From NCBI GenBank assembly GCA_045651765.1, contig JAZRSY010000003.1, forward strand, positions 68,001 to 132,000: a stretch of DNA of 64,000 nt. The letters run 5' to 3'. This DNA comes from SIG565 sp045651765. GTDB taxonomy: Bacteria > Bacillota > Clostridia > Oscillospirales > Acutalibacteraceae. The translations under genes and the position numbers were made by a program. The stretch's first letter is position 1; every line of letters starts with the position of its first letter. Shown here in pieces: positions 54,293 to 62,493 of this stretch. Below the pieces are notes generated by a model that had not been told where the DNA came from, ran no database searches, and saw nothing but the letters and a program-made list of their open reading frames with translations.

Positions 54293-54898
54293 CTACTTTG
54301 TCTTGCTACCCGTAAACGGATATATGTATTCTTTTATACTTATCTGCTCTGCCATATAGTCATCTTCTATAGACAAAGCAAAACCTATTTCTACATTTTT
54401 GCTGTAAGAAGATGATTTGTGAACAGGAACGGCCAATTCCACAACATAGCCATCGTTTGTAGAGTTAATTTTTGCAGCGTAAGTAGCCCTATTTTCCATA
54501 TTATCGCCCGTATAATAACCATATACACCTACCGAATTAATCGACATATTCCAGTTGCTGCCGTAGTAATTTGCTGCATTGCCAGCGGTTTCCAAGACCC
54601 AAAAACAAGCTTGGTTAGCGGTATTGCTTTCATTTACAACTGGAGTAGTATCTGAAACAATAGCAATTAAATAAAGGGTGTCCTCTTTCCAAAGGATTTT
54701 GGCATAACCGGTTGCATAATTATTATCGCTGCCATAAAGTGCATGAATTTTTGCAGTGCTTTCCCAAACCGAGTCAATCTCGCCATCAATAACCGGCACA
54801 GTGGTTGCATATTGCGTTGTTAATGTGGTTCCACCCTCAACAGCAGCAAAAGCCACCAAGGTATTGCCTACTGTTAACAAAATTAAGGCTAACAGCAT
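54293..54898 (-). CDS. Secreted CBM9-like carbohydrate-binding protein, possibly altered
   Basis: 201 residues: signal peptide-like start (LLALILLTVGNTLVAFA) and a CBM9/DOMON-type sandwich with PVIDGEIDSVWESTAKI, ILWKEDTLYLIAIVSDTTP and GFALSIEDDYMAEQI. Such domains usually attach xylanases or other glycosidases to sugars; here the domain stands alone. Its ATG has no good RBS spacing: GGAG lies about 22 nt upstream, and a +1 reading frame from there gives Lys-rich codons that would make a normal signal peptide, so a one-base indel near a six-A run is possible. The stop is at the edge of the IS-like element. Confidence 0.6.
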   Translation of the reverse strand: MLLALILLTVGNTLVAFAAVEGGTTLTTQYATTVPVIDGEIDSVWESTAKIHALYGSDNNYATGYAKILWKEDTLYLIAIVSDTTPVVNESNTANQACFWVLETAGNAANYYGSNWNMSINSVGVYGYYTGDNMENRATYAAKINSTNDGYVVELAVPVHKSSSYSKNVEIGFALSIEDDYMAEQISIKEYIYPFTGSKTK

Positions 54899-55097
54899 GG
54901 TAATAATTTTTTCTTAATTTTACTCCTAAAATTTTATGTTTTTCTTGACAAATTATTATTTCACTATCTCTAGTTTGTAATATAAAATAAAATAAATTTT
55001 AAATCAAGAAAAATCAACACCATTATATTACCTATTATTTTATAAAAAAATAACCACTTTATGAATAAAAAACTTAAAATGTTATTGCAAATATTTT

Positions 55098-56402
55098 TTA
55101 ATGTTTTATTAAAATATCGTTGGTTGCGGGGTTTTCAATGAGCTCTCCGTTTTCTGTAAACCTCGACCCATGGCACGAACAATCCCAAGAATGTTCTGCG
55201 GCGTTATATTTAAGTGCACAACCTAAATGAGGGCATCTTGGAACAGTTGGGGTAACCAAACCCACAACCGATTCTACAGCATTCACAACAATTTGTGAAT
55301 GCATTATACTTCTTGATGGCAAAAAAATCTTTTCGTAATCATTTTCTTTATCTAATACCATATCGCTTATAATTTCTGCCGCAACGGCAGCCGATGTAAT
55401 CCCCCACTTATTAAATCCTGTGGCTACATAAAAATTTTTGCTTTTTTTAGAATAAAGTCCGATGTAAGGCATGCCATCTAAAGTCATACAGTCCTGCGTT
55501 GCCCAATAGCCACATTCTAAGCTGTTAGGATAATTGCTTTTCGCAAATTTTCTAAGCTCACTCCAATTTCCGCCATCTTTTCCTGTCCTGTGGCTGCCAC
55601 CACCTAAAAGTAACATTCCGTTATATTCTCTAAACGATAATCCCTTAATATCTGCATCCACATACATTCCCTTTAAAGCAGGAGCATTCTCAAGAGCCAA
55701 CACATACGACCGGTGTTGATACATTTTTAAAAAATATCCACCATATTTGTTAATGAAAGGAAAATGTGTAGTAATTATTATATTTTTTGCATAAATTTTG
55801 CCTTTGTTCGTTATTACACCGCCATCAAAAACCTCTATTGCCTTTGTATTTTCAAAAATATTAAGCCCTTCTGCTAGGCAATAACAAAATTTTAAAGGAT
55901 TAAACTGTGCCTGATTCCGAATCCGCAAAGCTGCTTTAATTTTAACAGGCAGCTCTATATTTTCACAAAACTCCCCTTTTAATCCAATAGCATCATATGC
56001 TGAAAATTCCTTTTCAATATCATTATAATTTTCTGTCGAATAAACATATGCATCTTGTAATTTAAAATCACAGTCTATTTTATTGTACCTTTCTTTATAA
56101 AAGTTAATTGCCTTTTGTTGTGCCTTTAAATACATTTTGGCAGCCTCAGCACCGTATTTTTTTATAATTTTATTGTAAATTAACCCGTGCTGAACCGTTA
56201 TTTTTGCCGTTGTGTTGGCCGTAACACCGCCACAAATACGATCAGCCTCAATTAAAACGCAATCAACACCTTTACTTTTTAACATATACGCGCAAAGAAT
56301 TCCCGCAATACCCCCGCCCACAACAAGTACATCTGTTTTTATATCACCATTTAACACCTTGTATCTTTTTGTATTAGTGCTTTTTTGCCATACTGATTCC
56401 AT
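55098..56402 (-). CDS. FAD-dependent oxidoreductase with C-terminal Rieske domain
   Basis: 434 residues. DAO-family FAD-binding fold (VLVVGGGIAGILCAYMLKSKGVDCVLIEAD, then GATG-like segment and NFYVATGFNKWGITSAAVAAEII) followed by a Rieske [2Fe-2S] domain at about 385-425: CPH..GC then CSCHGSRF, with Cys-His and Cys-His ligand pairs. It probably oxidises an amine or amino acid and passes electrons through the iron-sulfur centre; the substrate is not evident. RBS AAGGAG before ATG at 56402. Upstream lies the first island-B tail element. Confidence 0.88.
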   Translation of the reverse strand: MESVWQKSTNTKRYKVLNGDIKTDVLVVGGGIAGILCAYMLKSKGVDCVLIEADRICGGVTANTTAKITVQHGLIYNKIIKKYGAEAAKMYLKAQQKAINFYKERYNKIDCDFKLQDAYVYSTENYNDIEKEFSAYDAIGLKGEFCENIELPVKIKAALRIRNQAQFNPLKFCYCLAEGLNIFENTKAIEVFDGGVITNKGKIYAKNIIITTHFPFINKYGGYFLKMYQHRSYVLALENAPALKGMYVDADIKGLSFREYNGMLLLGGGSHRTGKDGGNWSELRKFAKSNYPNSLECGYWATQDCMTLDGMPYIGLYSKKSKNFYVATGFNKWGITSAAVAAEIISDMVLDKENDYEKIFLPSRSIMHSQIVVNAVESVVGLVTPTVPRCPHLGCALKYNAAEHSWDCSCHGSRFTENGELIENPATNDILIKH

Positions 56403-56480
56403 AGTTACACTCCTTAAAATATATCTGAGTATATTGTTGCCTTTTTTTATTAAAAAACACTAAACTAATAAAACAAAATA

Positions 56481-56509
56481 AAAAAGACCACCGCATTGGG
56501 TGGTCTTTT
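56481..56509 (-). terminator. Terminator of island-B gene 1
   Basis: AAAAGACCACC/GGTGGTCTTTT stem, T-run on the minus strand. Confidence 0.85.
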
Positions 56510-56514
56510 AATTT

Positions 56515-56570
56515 GGGTGTTTTGAACTTAATGACACGAATGAAATTTTTCTGAAAACCGAGGATTTTCT
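56515..56570 (-). repeat. Island-B 3' tail, copy 1
   Basis: 56 bases identical to 58305-58360 (plus strand ends GAAAACCGAGGATTTTCT), located between the stop codon and the hairpin. Confidence 0.85.
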
Positions 56571-57028
56571 TAATTGTTTTTATTTTTTTGCTGAATAAGC
56601 ACAATAATCGCAAAGGTTAATAAAATTACACATGAAAAAGTTTTCACCAGATCTACAACAAAATCTTTGCTTTCAAAATACACCACATTTCCATTACTTT
56701 TGATATATTCAATCAAAGAGTTTTCATAACGATTGGTTATATAAAAAACAAAAGGCTCTTCGTCATTATAATTTACAGCAAATTGGTCTTTGTGCATTAG
56801 AGTTTGCCACTCAACATTTGATGCTTTATCTATATTAAGTAGAAATTCATCATTTTCTATATTTTGAGAAATTAGTTGCTCAATTTCTTGTCTGTTATTA
56901 TCGTTAATTGCTAAAGAACGGCTTCCGTTAGAATTAATAAGAAAGAAACCAAAAATTTGCCACAATATCAATATAAAACATATAATCGCAACCAAAATAC
57001 TACCGACTGTTAAAGTGCGTTTTTTCAT
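56570..57028 (-). CDS. Membrane protein of 152 residues, unknown
   Basis: One N-terminal helix (about 8-32), a polar extracytoplasmic middle of ~85 residues, and a C-terminal helix (about 120-143). No family recognised. RBS AAGGCGGTGAT is part of the repeated 5' module. Single-gene unit between promoter module 57033-57068 and tail 56515-56570. It belongs to island B, whose genes all look like small membrane or surface proteins. Confidence 0.7.
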   Translation of the reverse strand: MKKRTLTVGSILVAIICFILILWQIFGFFLINSNGSRSLAINDNNRQEIEQLISQNIENDEFLLNIDKASNVEWQTLMHKDQFAVNYNDEEPFVFYITNRYENSLIEYIKSNGNVVYFESKDFVVDLVKTFSCVILLTFAIIVLIQQKNKNN

Positions 57029-57032
57029 CTAA

Positions 57033-57068
57033 TCACCGCCTTTAGTGTAGTATAGCATAAAAGCGGCG
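57033..57068 (-). promoter_or_regulatory. Island-B promoter/RBS module, copy 1
   Basis: Minus strand GCCGCTTTTATGCTATACTA then CACTAAAGGCGGTGAT, with -10 TATACT and the RBS in one block. Same design at 58074-58120, 59125-59173 and 60556-60607. Confidence 0.75.
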
Positions 57069-57082
57069 AAGCCGCAATAATT

Positions 57083-57227
57083 ATTCATTATTCATCAGCG
57101 TAATCGGCTTCAATATTCATTATTCATTCGAAAATCCGTTCCAATTAATGAATAATGAATGATGAAAAATGAATAGTGAATAATACAAACAAAAATCCGT
57201 CCACTTTCGTGAATGGATTTTCGTTTG
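57083..57227. repeat. ATTCATT-type simple repeats and terminator hairpin
   Basis: TATTCATTATTCATC units at 57083-57125 are followed by inverted ATGAATAATGAATGATGAA units at 57146-57180, so the two arms can pair; the terminator hairpin with AATCCGTCCAC/GTGAATGGATT lies at 57190-57222. Confidence 0.65.
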
Positions 57228-57233
57228 TCATTC

Positions 57234-57272
57234 GTGTCCGAAAAAGAACTGGTCAAAAACCGAGGATTTTCC
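57234..57272 (-). repeat. Island-B 3' tail, copy 2 (variant)
   Basis: Plus strand GTCCGAAAAAGAACTGGTCA then AAAACCGAGGATTTTC; shares the GAAAATCC end of copy 1 but differs in the other half. Confidence 0.7.
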
Positions 57273-58070
57273 CTAACTTACTTGATTCATTGCATATAAC
57301 ATTAAAATTGCAAAACCAATAATAAATAATTTTAAAATAGACTTTAATACTCGTATGCCGATGCTCTTTTTGGAGGTATTACAAATCAACAATTTGGATG
57401 TTGTTTCGCCTTCAATACTAGCAACAATATTATATTTATATGCAAAGTACAATCTTAAAATATTCGGACTTGCAAACGATATTAACAATAATAATATTTC
57501 AACCAAAATAACAATAATAGAAATTGCTTGAGATTGCGAAAGAAAAGGTTCTAAAAATCTACTTATACACATTCCCAAAAAGCCCGCACCTACATACATT
57601 GCTTTTTCACTGGCTTTTCTTTTGGGCTTTTCTCTATCATATACATTCCTTTTTATCGCTCTGAATGTAAACAAGATATTTAACAAAGGAAAGGTTATGA
57701 AGCAAATTGTCAATTCAATATCTTGCCATAATGTACTACCTACATCTGAAACATTAATAAAGAAAATAGTAAACAAATAAAATAATAAATACATGAACAA
57801 AAAAGAAATTGAATTTGTTAAAAATCTTAATCTATATGTCTTTTCTGTTCGATTACTCTTTAGTGCCCAAAAAGCAATATTATAATTCAATGCCAATAGC
57901 GTCATAGTTATGCTGAATACCAATCCCCTACCAGCAACAGCAAAAGGTATCCAAAGAATCCAAGTGGCACCCCAATAGACATAAATCATATCTTTTAATA
58001 TTTTCAAATTTGAATAATGGTCTTCACCGAAATGAACAAAATCTTCTGCTTGATTTCTTGTGATTTTCAT
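57273..58070 (-). CDS. Polytopic membrane protein of 265 residues, unknown
   Basis: About six transmembrane helices beginning WILWIPFAVAGRGLVF and a polar N-terminus (TRNQAEDFVHFGEDHYSNLKI). No known family or catalytic motif seen. Initiates with the island-B RBS AAGGCGGTGA; the unit is closed by the tail at 57234-57272. Function cannot be inferred. Confidence 0.7.
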   Translation of the reverse strand: MKITRNQAEDFVHFGEDHYSNLKILKDMIYVYWGATWILWIPFAVAGRGLVFSITMTLLALNYNIAFWALKSNRTEKTYRLRFLTNSISFLFMYLLFYLFTIFFINVSDVGSTLWQDIELTICFITFPLLNILFTFRAIKRNVYDREKPKRKASEKAMYVGAGFLGMCISRFLEPFLSQSQAISIIVILVEILLLLISFASPNILRLYFAYKYNIVASIEGETTSKLLICNTSKKSIGIRVLKSILKLFIIGFAILMLYAMNQVS

Positions 58071-58073
58071 TAA

Positions 58074-58120
58074 CTCACCGCCTTGGGTGTATTATATCAT
58101 AAAAGCGGTGTAGGGGCAAG
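58074..58120 (-). promoter_or_regulatory. Island-B promoter/RBS module, copy 2
   Basis: Minus strand ACCGCTTTTATGATATAATA then CACCCAAGGCGGTGAG; -10 TATAAT. Confidence 0.75.
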
Positions 58121-58267
58121 TGATATTATGCCTTACGGCATAGCGATATTTTTGCCGTTGGCAAAAGTGATATTATATTCGCCCCTAACTGCCCGAAGAG
58201 CAATATCACTCGGCGTTAGCCGAATATCACTGCGAAGCAATATAACTCGCCAAAGGCGAATATAACT
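58105..58267. repeat. Tandem GTGATATT mini-hairpin array
   Basis: Seven units of G(T/C)(G/T)ATATT plus a 12-16-nt palindrome (TGCCTTACGGCA, TTGCCGTTGGCAA, TCGGCGTTAGCCGA, TCGCCAAAGGCGA). Units before about 58180 read GTGATATT and those after read AATATCAC/AATATAAC, so the two halves are inverted and meet at a central CGCCCCTAACTGCCC. Confidence 0.75.
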
Positions 58268-58268
58268 G

Positions 58269-58302
58269 AAAAAACTCTTGTTCTTTCGAACAAGAGTTTT
58301 TT
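58269..58302 (-). terminator. Terminator of island-B gene 3
   Basis: AAAAAACTCTTGTTC/GAACAAGAGTTTTTT perfect stem, TTTC loop. Confidence 0.9.
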
Positions 58303-58304
58303 CT

Positions 58305-58360
58305 GGGTGTTTTGAACTTAATGACACGAATGAAATTTTTCTGAAAACCGAGGATTTTCT
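58305..58360 (-). repeat. Island-B 3' tail, copy 3
   Basis: 56 bases identical to copy 1 at 56515-56570. Confidence 0.85.
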
Positions 58361-58369
58361 CGCTTATAC

Positions 58370-59122
58370 TTATTTTTTTGAAATTTTTTTAATAAACAAT
58401 ATATATGTTATATACTGATAGGGTAAAAGATAAAAATAAACTCCATAACCGATGGATTGTAATGCGAATTTTATAAAAACAATTTCGCCAAAAAGCTTTG
58501 CAAAAATCATAGACAAAATGCCACCTAATAAATACCAATGAATAAATGATAGTGTTAACAATAAATATTTAAAGAATCTGCCTTTCATAATTCCAAAGGA
58601 AAATCTTAAAGTGTCCTTTATTGTTTCTTTATTTAAAGAATAGTAATAATCACAAGCGAAATACTTGTACTGTAAATATATATAAACAGCCATAATTATC
58701 AAAGTACACAAAGAAATTGGAAGTGTGATATTTTTAGAAAGTTGTTGATATTCGATAGCTCCATCTAATAATTTAGATACGATATTTAATACATTAGGAA
58801 CTAACCATATAAGTATTATTATTCCTAAATCCTTAAATGAAACAGAAGAACAAATTGTTTTGCTTTTTTCTGCATCTTCGTTTACCACTCCAACCGATGC
58901 TTTGTACAATAAAAAAATTGAAATTGGTAAAACAAATAATTGAAAAGACAAAAACAAACATAAAAACAGCATTTTGAAAAACAAATTATTGCCATTAAAA
59001 AAAGCATATAGTGAACTAACCATCACAAAATTAGAAAAAGCATACATTATAGTAGGCAACAAAAAGAATTTATAATTATTTAATAGTTTCAATCGTGCTT
59101 GTTTTTTAATTTCTCTAATCAT
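58370..59122 (-). CDS. Polytopic membrane protein of 250 residues (DUF975-like)
   Basis: About six transmembrane helices. Segment DTLRFSFGIMKGRFFKYLLLTLSF and the start 'REIKKQARLKLLNNYKFFLLPTI' resemble DUF975 membrane proteins, in which 'A..L.L.GNF....L' opens the chain. No function is known. RBS and promoter come from the island-B module at 59125-59173. Confidence 0.65.
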   Translation of the reverse strand: MIREIKKQARLKLLNNYKFFLLPTIMYAFSNFVMVSSLYAFFNGNNLFFKMLFLCLFLSFQLFVLPISIFLLYKASVGVVNEDAEKSKTICSSVSFKDLGIIILIWLVPNVLNIVSKLLDGAIEYQQLSKNITLPISLCTLIIMAVYIYLQYKYFACDYYYSLNKETIKDTLRFSFGIMKGRFFKYLLLTLSFIHWYLLGGILSMIFAKLFGEIVFIKFALQSIGYGVYFYLLPYQYITYILFIKKISKK

Positions 59123-59124
59123 AT

Positions 59125-59173
59125 CATCACCGCCTTAGGTTTAGTATAGCATAAAAGTGGTAAAGGCGCAATA
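59125..59173 (-). promoter_or_regulatory. Island-B promoter/RBS module, copy 3
   Basis: Minus strand ACCACTTTTATGCTATACTA then AACCTAAGGCGGTGAT; -10 TATACT. Upstream bases AGTATTGCGCC match copy 4. Confidence 0.75.
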
Positions 59174-59203
59174 CTTCTTCAGTATTCACTATTACCTTTT
59201 ACT

Positions 59204-59237
59204 TTCCAAAAAAGAACTGGTCGAAAACCGGATTTTC
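59204..59237 (-). repeat. Island-B 3' tail, copy 4 (short, no hairpin)
   Basis: Plus strand AAAAAAGAACTGGTCGAAAA then CCGGATTTTCT. No terminator hairpin accompanies this copy. Confidence 0.6.
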
Positions 59238-59255
59238 TTTAAATATTAAAATCGT

Positions 59256-59957
59256 TTAATCAACGGGTTGCCACTCTATTTTCACCTCACCTATTTTCTC
59301 TATTGATTCAAGAACACTGTCAAAATATTCTTTTGTGATTTCAATATGCGAGGGTATTGACTGAGTGCTTCCATTATAAACATTTATGTCTTGTGTATAT
59401 ATATTTTCCAGAATATCGATATCATTTTTTATAAGTACCGATACAGTAAGGGAACATACTATATCACCTGTATAGGAATAGACAATATAAGAGTAATCGG
59501 TATGATTTGGCGCACCGCCGTAATGTGTTTCTAAACAATTACCATTACTTAATATCTTAGAATGAATGTTTTCTTCGCGCCAAAGTTTAAGCGTGCCATT
59601 TTGTACCCAAAATGTAGTAATATACAACTCATTATTAATACACAATTCAGGTACGGAATCTCCATTACGGTCAAAGAAAGCATATGTTAATGTGTGTGGG
59701 CTTGCCATTTCAGTTAAATAATCAATATTAATATCTGAACCATCGCCATACACGGCTGTGATTTTTCCACTTAAAAAATCATTATAAATCTTTTCGACTG
59801 AATTATCGGTTGACGCAAAGTTATTACCAACATTTTTAACAGAATTTGTTGATGGGATAGCGCTTCCCTCCGAAGAATTGTGTTTCTTTAATTCACACGA
59901 GCACAACGAAAACAGCAAAAGTATACAAACACAAAATAAAACAAATATTTTTTTCAT
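59256..59957 (-). CDS. Lipoprotein of 233 residues, unknown
   Basis: Signal peptide with lipobox LCSC near residue 20, a Ser/Asn linker, and an all-beta-looking mature part (about 70-225), for example YAFFDRNGDSVPELCI which resembles an EF-hand-like or FG-GAP-type Asp turn (DRNGDSVPEL). Probably surface-anchored. Its own 5' region is less like the island module, though GGCGGTGA before the ATG is kept. Confidence 0.72.
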   Translation of the reverse strand: MKKIFVLFCVCILLLFSLCSCELKKHNSSEGSAIPSTNSVKNVGNNFASTDNSVEKIYNDFLSGKITAVYGDGSDINIDYLTEMASPHTLTYAFFDRNGDSVPELCINNELYITTFWVQNGTLKLWREENIHSKILSNGNCLETHYGGAPNHTDYSYIVYSYTGDIVCSLTVSVLIKNDIDILENIYTQDINVYNGSTQSIPSHIEITKEYFDSVLESIEKIGEVKIEWQPVD

Positions 59958-60087
59958 AACTTCACCGCCAATACTTTAACTTTTTATACTAAAATTTTAC
60001 TATTTCGTAAATGCACATTCAAGTTACAATGTTGTTATTATTGATTACAAAATTTTAATTGATGGGTGTGGTAGAATATGAAATAAG

Positions 60088-60120
60088 AAAAGAACCTCAC
60101 ATATGTGAAGCTCTTTTTTC
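60088..60120 (-). terminator. Terminator of island-B gene 5
   Basis: AAAAGAACCTCACAT pairs with ATGTGAAGCTCTTTT (one G-T/A-C irregularity); T-run on both sides. No tail motif is attached here. Confidence 0.7.
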
Positions 60121-60163
60121 TAAGTCTACTGAACAAAATGAAACGGTTTAAAAAACCTATTCT

Positions 60164-60553
60164 TTAATTATTTGGGCGTTTACTATGTGCCCAAGAGACT
60201 GCACTATACGTAACCAATCCTAAACATAAACCATAGTCGAAATTTTGAAATCTATCAAACAAAAAAGATGCTATATCGACTATTGCGTATATACCGAATA
60301 ATGTAGTTGATAAAAATTCAAATATATTCAAAAACCATTCAGGACAAGAAGGAATTTTCACTTGTATAAAAATCACAAAAAACACCCCAAAAAACCAAAA
60401 TACGGATGCAATAGGTGTCATTATAATCATATCTGTTTTATCTTCAGTTGTTCCAAAAAGGACAAACAATAAATACATAAGTAAAGCAATCGCCGTTGGA
60501 ATAAGAAGAGATAATTTTTTGTTGGCAAACATTTTATCTAGTATTTTTCTCAT
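60164..60553 (-). CDS. Membrane protein of 129 residues, unknown
   Basis: Three to four hydrophobic helices, basic N-terminus (RKILDKMFANKKLSLLIP), short polar C-terminus. No family recognised. Promoter module at 60556-60607 lies directly upstream. Confidence 0.65.
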   Translation of the reverse strand: MRKILDKMFANKKLSLLIPTAIALLMYLLFVLFGTTEDKTDMIIMTPIASVFWFFGVFFVIFIQVKIPSCPEWFLNIFEFLSTTLFGIYAIVDIASFLFDRFQNFDYGLCLGLVTYSAVSWAHSKRPNN

Positions 60554-60555
60554 AA

Positions 60556-60607
60556 CATCATCTCCTTGGGTGTATTATAGCATAAAAGCGGTGAAGGGGC
60601 AATACTT
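60556..60607 (-). promoter_or_regulatory. Island-B promoter/RBS module, copy 4
   Basis: Minus strand -35 TTGCCC, 17-nt spacer with ACCGCTTTTATGC, -10 TATAAT, then ACACCCAAGGAGATGAT. Confidence 0.78.
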
Positions 60608-60696
60608 ATTACCTCTTACCTATTACTTCTTACTTCCCAAAAATCCCGTGTGAATTTTATTTTGAGGTAAGAGTGAAGAGGTAAGAAGTAAAAAGT
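60608..60696. repeat. TTACCTCTTACC-type simple-repeat inverted pair
   Basis: Plus strand TATTACCTCTTACCTATTAC at 60608-60628 faces inverted GAGGTAAGAGTGAAGAGGTA at 60663-60682. Confidence 0.6.
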
Positions 60697-60729
60697 AAAA
60701 TCCCGCCCACTTACGTGAACGGGATTTTT
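60697..60729 (-). terminator. Terminator at the left end of the GH13 gene
   Basis: AAAATCCCG...ACG/CGGGATTTT stem; T-run on the plus side, also works as minus-strand terminator of the GH13 gene. Confidence 0.65.
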
Positions 60730-60737
60730 GTCTCTCG

Positions 60738-60776
60738 TGTCCGAAAAAGAACTGGGTGAAAACCAAGAATTTTCTT
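60738..60776 (-). repeat. Island-B 3' tail, copy 5 (variant)
   Basis: Plus strand GTCCGAAAAAGAACTGGGTG then AAAACCAAGAATTTTCT, nearly identical to copy 2; here it follows the GH13 gene. Confidence 0.7.
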
Positions 60777-60833
60777 GCAAATTTATTAAATCGCATATAA
60801 TAATAACATCTTAAAAATCAAGGTTATCATTTC

Positions 60834-62381
60834 TTATTCCAACACCATATAACTTGCGGACATTGGTGGAACTCTAAATTCTCCATTTACAAATCTCGCA
60901 CCACCATTAAAACTGTATATAACATTTTTAATTGCGATGTCCCCTACTTCTACAGAAATTTCTTTATCCATAGGATTTATTGCAACGATTACCTTGCTTT
61001 CTTGTGTATATCTTATATACACAAGAGGATATCCGTCATTTACAAGTTCAAATCCTGCGTTTTCCTGCAACGCCTCAACACTCTTTCGCACAGCAATCTG
61101 TCGTTTTAATTCATTATATATGGAATCAGTATCCTTAATTTGCTTTTGAACCGTAGGTCTCTCGCTGTCCGGGTCCTGCATTATATAAAGTGAATCAGAA
61201 TCCGCTGTTGAAAAACCGCTGTTTACAGAGCTATCCCACTGCATAGGTGTTCTCGCACCCGTTCTGCCGTAACCACCTTCCACCGATTTTAATCCCGGCA
61301 AATATCTCATACCTATTTCATCGCCATAGTATATAAATGGCACACCCGGCATTGACATCAAAAAGGCATAGACAAGCTTTATCTGTGTTTCATCGCAGTA
61401 ATATGCCAAACGCTCCATATCGTGATTTCCCGAAGGTATACATATTAAGCCCTTACCCCTAATCTCATTGTATGTATTCATATAATACTCGAAGAATTCC
61501 TTTGCCGAGCCTTTACCATCCTTATTGAAATAGGGATTATTTGAATGGAACATATCGGTATAATGAGAAGGGCCAAAATGAAGTAAAAAGTCCATATCAA
61601 AGCCGCCTCTTAATGCCTTAAGCGGCTCTCCCCATTCAGACACAAAGGCAGCCTGGGGAAATTCTTTATTTACTACTGTAAATATCTCCTGCCACAACTT
61701 AATGGTTTCTTTCTGCCCTTCATCATTCTTAACAAGCGATCCTGCCATATCAACACGAAAACCATCGCAACCCATATTACACCAAAAACGAATAATATTT
61801 AAAATTTCCCCACGTGTTGCAAGGGCGGCCTCAGAGTCAACTGCACACTGCCAACTCCTTGTAACCTCAGCAAAGCCATAGTTAAGTGCCGGTTGAGATG
61901 AGAAAAAATTCACTCCGCAACTGCCATCACGATCGGAAATTGCTCTTAGGCTTCCACTTATCCCGCTAACTCCTTTAACATCTTCCCATATACTATCGGT
62001 CCATATATATCGGTCGGTATACTCGTTTCTCTCAGCTTTCTTAGATTCCTCAAACCACTTGCACTCAACAGATGTATGGCCGGGAACAAGATCAAGTATA
62101 ATATGCATATTTCTCTTATGTGCCTCGTCAAACAGACACCTTAAATCTTCGTTTGTGCCATATCTTGAAGCAACCTTATAATAATCCCTCACATCATATC
62201 CAGCATCATTAAAAGGTGAATCAAAACATGGATTCATCCAGATCGCTGTAAAACCCATATCCTTTATGTAATCAAGCTTTTCTATAATACCTTTAATATC
62301 ACCAATTCCGTCTGCATTTGTGTCGTTAAAACTCTGAGGATATATTTCGTAAAATACCGCATTTTTAAGCCAACTTTTCAT
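60834..62381 (-). CDS. GH13 family alpha-glycosidase
   Basis: 515 residues, retaining alpha-glucosidase-type (beta/alpha)8 enzyme acting in the cytosol (no signal peptide). Active-site motifs: GCDGFRVDMAG (nucleophile Asp), FVSEWGEP (acid/base Glu), SGNHDMERL (transition-state Asp). ADGIGDIKGIIEKLDYIKDMG and NDAGYDVRDYY match oligo-1,6-glucosidase/trehalose-type GH13. A C-terminal beta domain follows. It is divergent from an AraC regulator, probably its activator. Sugar specificity is not readable. Confidence 0.92.
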   Translation of the reverse strand: MKSWLKNAVFYEIYPQSFNDTNADGIGDIKGIIEKLDYIKDMGFTAIWMNPCFDSPFNDAGYDVRDYYKVASRYGTNEDLRCLFDEAHKRNMHIILDLVPGHTSVECKWFEESKKAERNEYTDRYIWTDSIWEDVKGVSGISGSLRAISDRDGSCGVNFFSSQPALNYGFAEVTRSWQCAVDSEAALATRGEILNIIRFWCNMGCDGFRVDMAGSLVKNDEGQKETIKLWQEIFTVVNKEFPQAAFVSEWGEPLKALRGGFDMDFLLHFGPSHYTDMFHSNNPYFNKDGKGSAKEFFEYYMNTYNEIRGKGLICIPSGNHDMERLAYYCDETQIKLVYAFLMSMPGVPFIYYGDEIGMRYLPGLKSVEGGYGRTGARTPMQWDSSVNSGFSTADSDSLYIMQDPDSERPTVQKQIKDTDSIYNELKRQIAVRKSVEALQENAGFELVNDGYPLVYIRYTQESKVIVAINPMDKEISVEVGDIAIKNVIYSFNGGARFVNGEFRVPPMSASYMVLE

Positions 62382-62417
62382 ATTTGTTTTCCCCCATAAA
62401 ATTTATTTAGTTTAAGT

Positions 62418-62447
62418 ATATCATTTTTAAAAAATATATGATATAAT
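62418..62447. promoter_or_regulatory. Divergent promoter/operator between GH13 and araC-like genes
   Basis: Inverted repeat ATATCAT (62418-62424) and ATGATAT (62438-62444); the right arm overlaps TATAAT (62442-62447), a -10 for the plus-strand regulator, and a TATACT-like -10 for the GH13 gene lies in the left arm. A fitting site for AraC-family control of both genes. Confidence 0.5.
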
Positions 62448-62493
62448 CTTTTTAATTAAAAATATCATATTTTTACGATTGGGGCTAAAGCTT

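Noticed and set aside
57083..57180. CRISPR array
   Set aside because: Units are 7-8 bases, contiguous and inverted, with no spacers and no cas genes.
58105..58267. CRISPR-like repeat/spacer array
   Set aside because: Each palindrome pairs with itself and the octamers are only 8 bases; the two halves are inverted, which CRISPR arrays are not.
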